Positions 15,919 to 24,338 of a stretch of DNA of 64,000 bases are shown here, one piece after another. Both the position numbers and the translations under genes were made by a program. Numbering within the stretch: the stretch's first letter is position 1; each line of letters opens with the position of its first letter. The stretch covers positions 123,244 through 187,243 of the forward strand of contig CAVUIU010000001.1 in the NCBI GenBank assembly GCA_963741615.1, in the 5' to 3' direction. The notes below the pieces were generated by a model. That model was not told where the DNA came from and did no database searches. It saw only the letters and a list, made by a program, of their open reading frames with translations. Source of the stretch: UBA9676 sp963741615. GTDB lineage: Bacteria; Actinomycetota; Actinomycetes; Streptosporangiales; Streptosporangiaceae.

Positions 15919-16761
15919 ATGCGCTTCGCGATCAAGACCAGGCCGGAGCACACCACGTGGGCACGGATCCGGGACGTCTGGCAGGCGGCCGACGAGATCA
16001 GCCTGTTCGAGTCGGCCTGGAACTGGGACCACTTCTACCCGCTCACGGGCGATCTCACCGGGCCGAACCTGGAGGCGTGGACCATGCTCGCCGCGCTCGC
16101 GCAGGCCACGACCCGGATCCGGCTCGGCTGCCAGGTGACCGGCATGATCTACCGGCATCCGGCGGTGCTCGCGAACATGGCCGCGACCACCGACATCATC
16201 TCCGGCGGCAGGCTGGAACTCGGCCTGGGAGCCGGCTGGAACCAGATGGAATGCGACGCGTACGGCATCGAACTGCCGCCGCTGCGTGAACGCTTCGACC
16301 GCTTCGACGAGGGCGTGGCGGCGATCGTCTCCCTGCTCGGCCAGGAGACGACCACGCTGTCCGGCCGGTTCGTACGGCTCACCGAGGCGCGTTGCGAGCC
16401 CAAGCCGGTCCAGCGGCCCCATCCGCCGATCGCCATCGGCGGGCGTGGCCGGACCCGGACGCTGCGGACCGCGGCCCGCTGGGCGCAGCAGTGGAACGCG
16501 ATCACCAGCGACCCACAGGACTGGCTCAGCCTGGCCGGCACGCTCCGGTCCCACTGCGCGGACCTCGGCCGCGATCCCGGCGAGATCACCTGCTCGGTGA
16601 ACATCCGGGTCGAGGACACCGCCGGCATCGGCCAGGCCGCTGAACTGGCCGCGGCCTACCGCGACGCCGGGGCCGACCTGGCGATCATGAACCTGCCGCT
16701 GACGGCCGACCCGGGCATCCTCGCCCCGCTCACCGCCGCGCTGGCGCCGTTGGCGGGATAG
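15919..16761 (+). CDS. LLM-class F420-dependent oxidoreductase (TIGR03560-like)
   Basis: A 280-residue luciferase-like TIM-barrel protein with the family's NWDHFYPL, LGCQVTGMIYRHPAVLANMA, ISGGRLELGLGAGWN and PHPPIAIGGRGRTRTLR segments, the last being the F420-phosphate region. An AGGAGG site lies 5 nt before this ATG, which supports independent translation even though the preceding LigD frame is open into it. It is probably a hydride-transfer enzyme using F420. A second LLM protein is encoded convergently just downstream. Substrate unknown. Confidence 0.85.
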   Translation: MRFAIKTRPEHTTWARIRDVWQAADEISLFESAWNWDHFYPLTGDLTGPNLEAWTMLAALAQATTRIRLGCQVTGMIYRHPAVLANMAATTDIISGGRLELGLGAGWNQMECDAYGIELPPLRERFDRFDEGVAAIVSLLGQETTTLSGRFVRLTEARCEPKPVQRPHPPIAIGGRGRTRTLRTAARWAQQWNAITSDPQDWLSLAGTLRSHCADLGRDPGEITCSVNIRVEDTAGIGQAAELAAAYRDAGADLAIMNLPLTADPGILAPLTAALAPLAG

Positions 16762-16826
16762 GCCGCCAGCGGCTGGCGCTTCCGGTCCCGCCCGGCATGA
16801 GCAGGACCTCCGCGGTGCCCCGCTCG

Positions 16827-17759
16827 TCAGCGGACATGGGGCATGACCTCGGTCGCGATCAGTTCCAGGTGATCGAGGTCGTGGAGGTCGAGGACCTGCA
16901 GGTACATCCGGGACGCGCCGGTGCGCGCGAAGTCCCGCAGCTTGCCCACGATCTGCGCGGGCGAGCCGGCCAGCCCGCCGGCCTCCAGTTCGGCCACCTC
17001 GCGGCCGATCGCCGCCGCCCGCCGCGCCAGTTCCGCGCCGGTCCGGCCGCAGCACACCACCTGCGCGGCCGAGTACACCAGCGAGGCCGGGTCCCGGCCC
17101 ACCGCCGCGCAGGCATCCCGGACCCGGCCGAACGCGGCACCGGTCTCTTCGAGGCTGACGAAAGCGACGTTGAACTCGTCGGCGAACCTCGCCGCCAGCC
17201 GCGGTGTCCGGCGCGGCCCGTGTCCGCCGACCAGGATCGGGGGCCGGGGACGCTGGACGGGCTTGGGCAGGGCGGGCGAGCCGGTCAGCGTGTAGTAGGA
17301 CCCGTCGAACGAGAACGTCTCGCCTTCCGGCGTTTCCCACAGCCCCGTGATGATCTCCAGTTGCTCCTCCAGCCGCCCGAAGCGTTCCGCCAAGCCGGGA
17401 AACGGGATCCCGTACGCGGCGTGCTCCGCGCCGAACCAGCCGGTCCCCAGCCCCAGCTCGACCCGGCCGGCGCTCATCTCGTCCACCTGCGCGACGGCGA
17501 TCGCCAGCGGCCCGGGGTAGCGGAAGGTCGCCGCGCTCATCAGCGTGCCCAGCCTGATCCGCGCCGTTTCGCGGGCCAGGCCGGCCATGGTGACCCAGGA
17601 GTCCGTGGGCCCGGGCAGGCCGGTCCCTTCGCCCATCGTGAGGTAATGGTCGGAGCGGAAGAACGCGTCGAAGCCGAGTTCCTCGGTGGCCCGGGCGACC
17701 GCGAGCAGCCTGCCGTAGTCGGCGCCCTGCTGGGGTTCGGTGAAGATCCGGAGGTGCAT
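16827..17759 (-). CDS. LLM-class F420-dependent oxidoreductase
   Basis: A 310-residue luciferase-like protein: HLRIFTEPQQGADY at the start, FDAFFRSDHYLTMG at about 30-45, AGRVELGLGTGWFGAEHAAYG near 105, and RPPILVGGHGPRRTPRLAARF near 185, all consistent with F420 binding. It is distinct in sequence from the neighbouring LLM protein. The two genes converge with 65 nt between them, which includes a small GCCAGC/GGCTGGC hairpin. An in-frame ATG six codons upstream is an alternative start. Confidence 0.85.
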   Translation of the reverse strand: MHLRIFTEPQQGADYGRLLAVARATEELGFDAFFRSDHYLTMGEGTGLPGPTDSWVTMAGLARETARIRLGTLMSAATFRYPGPLAIAVAQVDEMSAGRVELGLGTGWFGAEHAAYGIPFPGLAERFGRLEEQLEIITGLWETPEGETFSFDGSYYTLTGSPALPKPVQRPRPPILVGGHGPRRTPRLAARFADEFNVAFVSLEETGAAFGRVRDACAAVGRDPASLVYSAAQVVCCGRTGAELARRAAAIGREVAELEAGGLAGSPAQIVGKLRDFARTGASRMYLQVLDLHDLDHLELIATEVMPHVR

Positions 17760-17803
17760 GATCCCATCCTGGACCATCGGGGCCAGGCCGGCCGTGCCAG
17801 GGC

Positions 17804-19204
17804 TCAGCCGGGCGCAAGCGCCGCGACGCACTCCACGTGGTGGGTCATCGGGAAGGCGTCGAAGACGCGCAGGCCGGCCAGCCGCCAGCCCAGCTCGCCG
17901 AACACGGCGATGTCACGGGCGAGGGTGGCCGGGTCACAGGAGACGTACGCCACCCGACGCAGGCGGCTGCCGCTGCCGCCCGGCGGCCTCAGCAGCCGCT
18001 CGATGACCGTCCGCCCGAGCCCGGCGCGGGGCGGGTCAAGCACGGCCAGTCCCGCCTCCGGCCAGCCTGCCCGGGCGGGCACGCCTTCGGTGGCGGGCGC
18101 GGCTTCCCCTGCCAGCACGGTGGCCACGTCACCATGGTGAATGCGCACCCACGGCAGGCCGCGCAGGTTGTGCCGGGCATCGCGGACCGCACCCCGGTCG
18201 CCCTCCACCCCGATCACCGCTCCGCCCGGCCCGACCGCTTCCGCCAGCGCGCCAGCGAACAGGCCGGCCCCGCAGAACAGATCGAGGGCCACCTCACCTG
18301 GAGCGGGGCCCAGCGCCTCCAGCACCGCCGCCGTCAGCGCGTCCGCGGCGCCCGGATGGACCTGCCAGAACGTGCCGGCCCCGACCCGCCAGGTCCGCCC
18401 TGCCGCGCGCTGGCGCAGGTAGCCCCGCCCGCGCAGGGCGGTGAGCTTGCCGCCCCGGCCGGCGGCGAGGACCGCACTGGCCCGGCCGGACAGCATCGCG
18501 GCGGCCCGGGTCGCGGGATTCCCCGGCCCGGCATCACCGCGGCCGGCCTGGCGCCTGCCCGGCGCCGCCGTGACGATCACGGCCTTCTCCCCCGAGTCCG
18601 GGCAGACGCTGACCTCCAGCGAGGACACCTGCTGCCAGCGCCGCCCGGTTATCCCGGCCTCGCGCACCAGCGGGTGCGCCAGCGGGCAGTCACCGACGTC
18701 CACCACCTCGTGGGAGCGGTGCTTGAGCAGCCCGGCGACGCCGCCCGGGCCGACCGAGAACCTGACCCGGGTCCGCCAGCCCAGCCCGTCGTGGTCGCCC
18801 GGCAGTGGCTCCACGGTGACCTCACGCTCCAGCCCCGCGATACGCCGCAGTTGCTGGCTGACCACCGCGGCCTTGAGCCTTCGCTGTGCATCCGGGCTGG
18901 CGTGCTGCCAGTCACAGCCGCCGCAGCCATCGGGGCGGGCGTGTGGGCAGGGGGGCACGACCCGGTCCGGCGAGGCCGCCAGGATCTCGACCGCCTCGGC
19001 CCTGGCGAACCTGGTGGTGGAGTCGGTGATCCGGGCACGGACCCGTTCGCCCGGCAGCGCGTGCCGGACGAATACCACCCTGCCCCCCGGCTCCCTGGCC
19101 ACGCACCAGCCGCCGTGCGCGACATCGCCCACGGCCAGTTCCAGCAGGCCGTCCGGGCCCATGTCAGCGTCCCGGCCGGCCGCTGCCCCGATCGAGGCTT
19201 CCAC
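17804..19204 (-). CDS. 23S rRNA m5U methyltransferase (RlmD/RumA family)
   Basis: A 466-residue SAM-dependent enzyme. A TRAM RNA-binding domain covers about 18-75. Iron-sulfur cysteines are visible in PCPHARPDGCGGCDWQH, the SAM site is LDLFCGAGLFAGALAEAV, and the catalytic cysteine lies in VSCDPATLARD followed by the FPMTHHVE closing motif. It methylates uridine C5 in rRNA (or tRNA). Start: GTG at 19204; an internal ATG 14 codons later is possible. In related genomes it adjoins the trkA/ceo genes, as here, where it is divergent from ceoB by 105 nt. Confidence 0.88.
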   Translation of the reverse strand: MEASIGAAAGRDADMGPDGLLELAVGDVAHGGWCVAREPGGRVVFVRHALPGERVRARITDSTTRFARAEAVEILAASPDRVVPPCPHARPDGCGGCDWQHASPDAQRRLKAAVVSQQLRRIAGLEREVTVEPLPGDHDGLGWRTRVRFSVGPGGVAGLLKHRSHEVVDVGDCPLAHPLVREAGITGRRWQQVSSLEVSVCPDSGEKAVIVTAAPGRRQAGRGDAGPGNPATRAAAMLSGRASAVLAAGRGGKLTALRGRGYLRQRAAGRTWRVGAGTFWQVHPGAADALTAAVLEALGPAPGEVALDLFCGAGLFAGALAEAVGPGGAVIGVEGDRGAVRDARHNLRGLPWVRIHHGDVATVLAGEAAPATEGVPARAGWPEAGLAVLDPPRAGLGRTVIERLLRPPGGSGSRLRRVAYVSCDPATLARDIAVFGELGWRLAGLRVFDAFPMTHHVECVAALAPG

Positions 19205-19309
19205 GCTGCTCCCCTGCCTTGTTGTCCCGCGGGCAAGTCCCGTGGATCTCCGCGAGACACGCCCTAGTATGCCGGCCGGGGGTCATGGGAGCGTGAACGG
19301 GGGACTACC

Positions 19310-20026
19310 GTGACTGAGCACCGTAGTCACTGGAGGGCGGCCGTGCACATCGTGATCATGGGATGCGGGCGGGTTGGCTCGACGCTCGCGCACATCCTGG
19401 AGGACCAGGGCCACTCGGTCGCCATCATCGACCAGGACCGGGAGGCCTTCCGCAAGCTGCGCGCGGGATTCAAGGGCAAGCGCATCACCGGTTTCGGCTT
19501 CGACCAGGCCGTGCTGATCGAGGCGGGCATCGAGGAGGCGGACGCCTTCGCCGCGGTGAGCAGCGGCGACAACTCGAACGTGATCGCCGCGCGGGTGGTG
19601 CGCGAGTCGTTCGGCGTGGAACGGGTCGCGGCGCGCATCTACGACCCCCGGCGCGCGGAGGTCTACCAGCGGCTGGGCATCCCGACGGTGGCGACGGTCC
19701 GCTGGACCGCCGACCAGATGCTGCGCCGGTTGCTGCCCGAGGGCTCCGAGCCGCTCTGGCGTGACCCGACCGGCGCCATCGTGCTGGCCGAGGTGGCCTA
19801 CTCGCAGGAGTGGGTGGGCGAGAAGGTGCAGGCACTGGAGGAAGCCGCCCGGGCCCGGGTGGCGTTCATCTCCAGGCTCGGAGAGGCCATGCTGCCTGGG
19901 CCGGGCACGGTGCTCCAGGAGGGCGACGTGCCTTACGTGATCGCGACGGAGAGCGACCTGGAGCGCATCTGCGCGGCGTTCGCCCGCAACGTGCCGGGCA
20001 GGTCGCAGGGGAAGGGATCTCACTGA
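19310..20026 (+). CDS. ceoB: TrkA-type K+ uptake regulatory protein (CeoB)
   Basis: A 238-residue cytoplasmic RCK protein. The Rossmann NAD(H)-binding motif is HIVIMGCGRVGSTLA (about 12-26) with the acidic end of strand 2 at IIDQDRE, followed by a TrkA_C domain from about 150. It gates K+ uptake through a Trk/Ktr-type channel subunit. The GTG start could instead be the GTG 11 codons later. The stop overlaps the start of the second trkA gene (TGATG), so they are translated as a pair. No channel subunit is in the window. Confidence 0.87.
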   Translation: MTEHRSHWRAAVHIVIMGCGRVGSTLAHILEDQGHSVAIIDQDREAFRKLRAGFKGKRITGFGFDQAVLIEAGIEEADAFAAVSSGDNSNVIAARVVRESFGVERVAARIYDPRRAEVYQRLGIPTVATVRWTADQMLRRLLPEGSEPLWRDPTGAIVLAEVAYSQEWVGEKVQALEEAARARVAFISRLGEAMLPGPGTVLQEGDVPYVIATESDLERICAAFARNVPGRSQGKGSH

Positions 20027-20688
20027 TGCGGGTCGCCATCGCCGGAGCCGGCGCGGTCGGCTGCTCGATCGCCGGTGAACTGCTGGACAACGGGCACGAG
20101 GTCCTGCTGATCGACAAGGACCCCCGTTCCATCGCGGTCGACAGCGTGCCGCGGGCCGAGTGGCTGCTCGCGGACGCGTGTGAGATCACCTCACTGGACG
20201 AGGCCGCCCTGGAACGCTGCAACGTGGTCATCGCCGCCACCGGCGACGACAAGGCCAACCTGGTGGTGTCACTGCTGGCCAAGACCGAGTACGGGGTGCC
20301 CAGGGTGGTGGCCCGCGTGAACAACCCCAAGAACGAGTGGCTGTTCAACGAGTCGTGGGGTGTCGACGTGGCGGTGTCCACGCCGCGCCTGCTGTCGGCT
20401 CTGGTGGAGGAGGCCGTCAGCGTCGGCGACCTGGTCCGGCTGATGACGTTCCGGCAGAGCGAGGCGAGCCTGGTGGAACTGACCATGGCCGCCGACGCGC
20501 CGCTGGCGGGGACCAGGATCGGGGACATCCAGTGGCCGCCCGATACCGCCCTGGTGGCGATCCTGCGGGAAGGCCGGGTGATCGTCCCAAGCTCCGACGA
20601 CCCGCTGACGGCAGGGGACGAGCTGCTGTTCGTCACCAGCGAGAACGTGGAGGACGAGCTGGCGCACCTGCTGTCGGCCCAGCACTGA
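20026..20688 (+). CDS. ceoC: TrkA-type K+ uptake regulatory protein (CeoC)
   Basis: A 220-residue RCK protein with Rossmann motif VAIAGAGAVGCSIA at the N-terminus, LLIDKD for the adenosine ribose contact, and a TrkA_C domain at about 135-218 ending in ELLFVTSEN. It is the usual partner of CeoB and probably forms a hetero-oligomeric gating ring. The start overlaps the ceoB stop by one base. In Streptomyces-like genomes DUF3159 and an OB-fold gene usually follow; here the next gene is DUF3710 on the opposite strand. Confidence 0.87.
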   Translation: MRVAIAGAGAVGCSIAGELLDNGHEVLLIDKDPRSIAVDSVPRAEWLLADACEITSLDEAALERCNVVIAATGDDKANLVVSLLAKTEYGVPRVVARVNNPKNEWLFNESWGVDVAVSTPRLLSALVEEAVSVGDLVRLMTFRQSEASLVELTMAADAPLAGTRIGDIQWPPDTALVAILREGRVIVPSSDDPLTAGDELLFVTSENVEDELAHLLSAQH

Positions 20689-20762
20689 TCCGGCTGGGTC
20701 CCTCTCGTCACCAACAGGCACATCGATCCGGATGCCGGCGCGCCGCCGGCCATGCCCCTGGC

Positions 20763-21463
20763 CTAACGGGTCTCGGTGATCTCCGGGCCGCGCTCGAACG
20801 GGTTCAGCGGCCAGCGATCCTCCCCGGGTTCCGGCGCCTCCGGCAGCGCTTCCCCGGGAAGCCGGATCTCCAGCATCTCGCGGGGCGGGACGGGGTGATC
20901 ACCGCGGACCACGACGACGCCCGCGAACAGCCGCTCCAGCGGCCTGGCCAGATCCTCGTGCCGGGCCGCCGGGCCGGTGATGAGACCACGCAGGAACCAG
21001 CGGGGCCCGTCTACCCCCAGGAACCTGACCGGCTCGAGCGGGCCACGCCGGACCCCTTGGACCGGGTCGGTGGGGGTGATCCGGGCCCGCAGTTCCACGC
21101 CGAACAGGCCTTCGGCCTCGGTGGCCTGGCCCCCGCTCCTGGCCACCTCGGCCGCGATCTCCTGCCTGACCTCCTCCCACAGGCCACCGCTTTTCGGCGC
21201 AGCGAAGGCCTGCAGCTGCAGGCCGCTCTCCCCGCGCACGACCGTGATCCAGGCCGGCTGGTTCTCCATGACGGTGACCTGGACCTCGACGCCCTCACTG
21301 GCCGGGACCAGCAAGCTGCCGAAGTCGAGCCGCTCCTGGGCGGGGACGTCCTCGGCCGCGTCCCACGGGCCGGCCCGGCCGTCGGGAACTCACCTTCGTC
21401 GGCCTCCACCCACTCCGGCTCGTTCCCGGGCTGGTCAGCGTCAGCGCGGCGACGGCGGAACAC
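20763..21463 (-). pseudogene. DUF3710 protein gene with a frameshift
   Basis: The N-terminal part (FRRRRADADQPGNEPEW then VEADEGEF) and the remaining ~190 residues (ERLDFGSLLVPASEGVEVQV to the C-terminus) are both clear DUF3710 sequence, but lie in different frames. The break is near 21385-21392; correcting it gives DGRAGPWDAAEDVPAQ joining the halves. DUF3710 follows dut in most actinobacteria, as here. Either a recent mutation, a sequencing error, or (least likely) frameshifting during translation explains it. The C-terminal part alone has an in-frame ORF from 21314. Function of the family is unknown. Confidence 0.75.
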
Positions 21464-21531
21464 TGGCACCCACTCCTGTCCCTGTCCTGATTCCTCGCAA
21501 GCCTGCCTCCTCGATGGCGCCGGGTCCCCGC

Positions 21532-22080
21532 TCACGCACCCGGTGCCTGCGCGGCTGGGCCGGGCGGGCTGGGCGGGCCGCCCGGGCCGGGCGGGCCGGG
21601 CGCAGGTCCCGGCTGCGCGGGAGGCGTGCCCGCCGCGTGCCCGCCGGTGGACCCGAATCCCCCGTCGCCGCGTGCCGAGCCCGGCAGCGACTCCACCTCA
21701 TGCAGCACCACCCGGGCCACCCGCTGGATGACCAGCTGGGCGACCCGGTCCCCGCGCTGGAAACGGACCGCATGCTGAGCGTCGGTGTTGATCAGAGTGA
21801 CCCTGATCTCGCCACGGTACCCTGCGTCCACGGTCCCCGGCGCATTGACAAGGGTGACACCGTGCCTGGCGGCGAGCCCGGACCGGGGATGGACGAAGGC
21901 GGCGTAGCCGTCGGGCAGCGCGATCGCGATCCCGGTGGGGACGACGGCCCGCTGCCCGGGTTCCAGCCTTACCCCGGCCGCCGCGAAGAGGTCCAGCCCG
22001 GCGTCGCCGGGGTGGGCCCGGGACGGCAGCGGCAGGCCCGGGTCGAGCCGCCTGATGAGCACCGGCACGTTCTGTTCCAC
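21532..22080 (-). CDS. dut: dUTP diphosphatase
   Basis: A ~182-residue trimeric dUTPase with all five motifs: AGLDL, RSGLAARHG, GTVDAGYRGEI (catalytic Asp and substrate Tyr), RVAQLV, and RGDGGFGSTG, the last being the P-loop-like C-terminal arm. It hydrolyses dUTP to dUMP and PPi. The C-terminus carries an extra ~30-residue Pro/Gly tail absent from most homologues. The start is unsure: GTG at 22080, or TTG at 22089. It ends before the DUF3710 gene in the order usual for actinobacteria. Confidence 0.9.
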   Translation of the reverse strand: MEQNVPVLIRRLDPGLPLPSRAHPGDAGLDLFAAAGVRLEPGQRAVVPTGIAIALPDGYAAFVHPRSGLAARHGVTLVNAPGTVDAGYRGEIRVTLINTDAQHAVRFQRGDRVAQLVIQRVARVVLHEVESLPGSARGDGGFGSTGGHAAGTPPAQPGPAPGPPGPGGPPSPPGPAAQAPGA

Positions 22081-22091
22081 GCTGGGCAACC

Positions 22092-23312
22092 CTACCGCCG
22101 CTGGGCCACCTGCCCGGGCTCATCGGCGTGCCCCGCCAGCGGCCCGGGCGGGCGGCCGCGGAGGTACGGCCCGGCGCGGACCAGCGCTGCCGTGATGGGG
22201 ACCGCGACCACGGCACCGGCGATGCCGGCGATCGCCGCCCCCACGGCCAGCACCAGGATGATGGCCAGCGGGTGGAGCCGGACCATCCTGCCCACCACGA
22301 GCGGCTGGAGCAGATGGCTTTCCAGCTGGTTCTCCAGGATGAAGATGGCGACGAGCACCAGCGCCGCGACCCAGCCCCTGGTGCCGAGGGTGACCGCGAC
22401 CGCCAGCGCGCCTGCCACCAGGATGCCGACCAGCGGCACGAACGCGGCCAGGAAGACCAGGATGACCAGTGGCACGAGCAGCGGCACGCCCATCACCCAC
22501 AAGGCCACACCGATCACGACGGCGTGGATGGCCGCCACCGCGATGGTGCCCCGCACGTAATAGGTGAGCGCCTGCCAGGCGGCCGCGCCGGCTCCCCGGG
22601 CGCGCGGCCTGACGTCGCTGGACAGGAACCCTGTCAGCCAGGCCCAGATCCGGTCACCGTCCTTGAGCAGGAAAAACGTCACGAACAGCATGAGCACCAG
22701 CCCGGCGAGGATCTCCAGGAAGATCCTGCCGCCGCTCAGCACCGTGCCGGCCACCGCCGACTGGTGGTGCCTGAGAAAGCCCAGTGCCCGGTTGGAGAGC
22801 TGCTGCAGGCTTGACTGCCGGAAGTGGAAAGGCGGCCCTGCCAGCCACCGCTGCAGGTCGCCGAAGGTGTTCCCGAGTTCGCGGACGAGCGACTGGTAGT
22901 CGGCCGATGTCTGGGTGGCGGCCAGCGCGGTCACCCCGGCGAGCACCGCGACCGCCACCAGCAGCGTGCACCAGGTCGCCCCGAGCGCCGGCAGGCCGGC
23001 CCGGCGCAGGCGGCGGGTCAGCGGCTGCAGCAGCGCCGTGAGCAGCAGCGCGCCGATGAAGGGCAGCACCACCAGCCGCAGCGCACTGGCCAGCCGGAAG
23101 GACAGGTAGATCACTACCCCGACGACGAGCAGGCGCCATGCCCAGCCTGCCGCCAGCCGGAGCCAGCGCGGTACCTGGGCGGGGCCGCCGGGGGCCGGCT
23201 CGGCCCAGCCCGCCGCGTCGGAGCCGTCGCTGTCCGGCTGCAGGCCGTTGTCCCGGGTCACCGCGGCCGGGCCGCTCTCGTCCCGGTGGCCAGGCCATCG
23301 CCGTCGCGCCAT
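22092..23312 (-). CDS. AI-2E family transporter (PerM-like membrane protein)
   Basis: A 406-residue membrane protein with a ~60-residue hydrophilic N-terminus, then about eight hydrophobic segments. The family's central amphipathic region and the later LVPLVILVFLAAFVPLVGI and FILENQLESHLLQPLVVGR segments are diagnostic of the AI-2E/UPF0118 group. Some relatives export peptides or act as Na+/H+ antiporters; the name derives from autoinducer-2 export in E. coli TqsA, not shown here. The ATG at 23312 follows a GGGGA box. It is upstream of dut and may be co-transcribed. Confidence 0.85.
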   Translation of the reverse strand: MARRRWPGHRDESGPAAVTRDNGLQPDSDGSDAAGWAEPAPGGPAQVPRWLRLAAGWAWRLLVVGVVIYLSFRLASALRLVVLPFIGALLLTALLQPLTRRLRRAGLPALGATWCTLLVAVAVLAGVTALAATQTSADYQSLVRELGNTFGDLQRWLAGPPFHFRQSSLQQLSNRALGFLRHHQSAVAGTVLSGGRIFLEILAGLVLMLFVTFFLLKDGDRIWAWLTGFLSSDVRPRARGAGAAAWQALTYYVRGTIAVAAIHAVVIGVALWVMGVPLLVPLVILVFLAAFVPLVGILVAGALAVAVTLGTRGWVAALVLVAIFILENQLESHLLQPLVVGRMVRLHPLAIILVLAVGAAIAGIAGAVVAVPITAALVRAGPYLRGRPPGPLAGHADEPGQVAQRR

Positions 23313-23357
23313 CACGTCCCCATGTAACCAGCTCATACGACCCACTACCGTGGTCTC

Positions 23358-23915
23358 ATGCGTGTCTACCACGAACGGCTCCGGGTGCCGCTGTCATGGT
23401 GGCTGATCGGCCTGGTGGTGATCGTGATCCTCGGTGCCGAGCTCGCCGCCGGGTTCGGATGGCTGGCCGGGGGCGCGATCTACGCGGTCCTGGTGGCCGT
23501 GTGGGCCGCGATGCTGCTCTCGTGGGGGTGGCCGCGGGTGGAGGTCGCCGACGGCGAGCTGAGCGTCGGGCGGGCGCGGCTCGCGCTGGCCGCGGTCGGG
23601 GAGGTGAGCGCCCTGGACCGGGCGCAGACCCGGGTGATGAGCGGGCCGCGGGCGGACCCGGCGGCGTTCTTGCTCATCAGGCCGTATCTGCGGGAAGCGG
23701 TGTACGTCGAGGTGACCGGGCCCACGGCCGGCACCGTGCGGCGCCGCCGGCTCAGGCGGCTCAGGTGGCGGCGGTGGCGGGCGTCCACCGAGGTGAGCGG
23801 GCCAGCCGCCGGTGCCCCGTACTGGCTGGTGGGGACCCGTCACCCGGCCGAGCTGGCCGCCGCGATCAGCAGGTCGCGGCCCGGCGCCCGGGCCGACGGC
23901 GCCGCCGTGGGATGA
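23358..23915 (+). CDS. DUF3093 family membrane protein
   Basis: A 185-residue protein with two transmembrane helices at about 12-34 and 37-57 (YHERLRVPLSWWLIGLVVIV opening) and a soluble beta-rich domain ending in YWLVGTRHPAELAAAI, matching DUF3093, which normally lies near dut in actinobacteria. A basic insert (RRRRLRRLRWRRWR, about 125-140) is unusual. Its stop lies at the first base pair of an 18-bp tandem repeat. Function unknown. Confidence 0.8.
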   Translation: MRVYHERLRVPLSWWLIGLVVIVILGAELAAGFGWLAGGAIYAVLVAVWAAMLLSWGWPRVEVADGELSVGRARLALAAVGEVSALDRAQTRVMSGPRADPAAFLLIRPYLREAVYVEVTGPTAGTVRRRRLRRLRWRRWRASTEVSGPAAGAPYWLVGTRHPAELAAAISRSRPGARADGAAVG

Positions 23916-24021
23916 TCGACCGGCAACACTGGATCGACCGGCAACACTGGATCGACCGGCAACACTGGATCGACCGGCAACACTGGATCGACCGGCAACA
24001 CTGGTTCGACCGGCAACACTG
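23914..24021. repeat. Minisatellite: six tandem copies of an 18-bp unit
   Basis: Unit GATCGACCGGCAACACTG repeated six times without gaps; the first five are identical and the sixth has one A-to-T change. It starts at the DUF3093 stop codon and ends 41 nt before DUF4235. Because 18 is a multiple of three, all frames stay open across it, producing spurious six-residue-repeat frames. It is probably a polymorphic slippage locus; a protein-binding array is possible. Confidence 0.95.
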
Positions 24022-24062
24022 GGACGGCTGTGGCTGCCTCGGGCAGCGGGAAGGAACTGGGC

Positions 24063-24338
24063 ATGTCAGACAATGACGGGGACGCCGTCAGCAAGGCAGT
24101 GGTGATGGCGGCCGCCGTCGGCGCGGGGTTCCTTGCCCGCAAGGTCCTCATTTTTGGCTGGAAGAAGGTCACCGGCAAGGAGCCGCCCACCGACGTCCAG
24201 GACCCCGCTGTCGGGTTCGCTGAGGCACTGAGCTGGGCGGTGGTGCTCGGGGTGGGCATTCAAGCCGCCCGGATGGTGGCCACCCGGGTGGTCACGAAGA
24301 AGATGCGACGGCCCGCGGCGGGCGAGATTCACGAGTGA
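24063..24338 (+). CDS. DUF4235 family small membrane protein
   Basis: A 91-residue protein of the actinobacterial DUF4235 family, with two hydrophobic segments at about 10-28 (AVVMAAAVGAGFLARKVL) and 55-75 (ALSWAVVLGVGIQAARMVA) and the conserved GWKKVTGKEPP loop. The ATG follows a GGAAGGA box. Its stop overlaps the next GTG start as GTGA. Function unknown; often found near membrane or cell-envelope genes. Confidence 0.85.
   Translation: MSDNDGDAVSKAVVMAAAVGAGFLARKVLIFGWKKVTGKEPPTDVQDPAVGFAEALSWAVVLGVGIQAARMVATRVVTKKMRRPAAGEIHE

Noticed and set aside
23138..24076. Open frames encoding six-residue repeats across the minisatellite
   Set aside because: An 18-bp repeat keeps every frame open; no ribosome-binding site or homology, and real genes DUF3093 and DUF4235 flank it.
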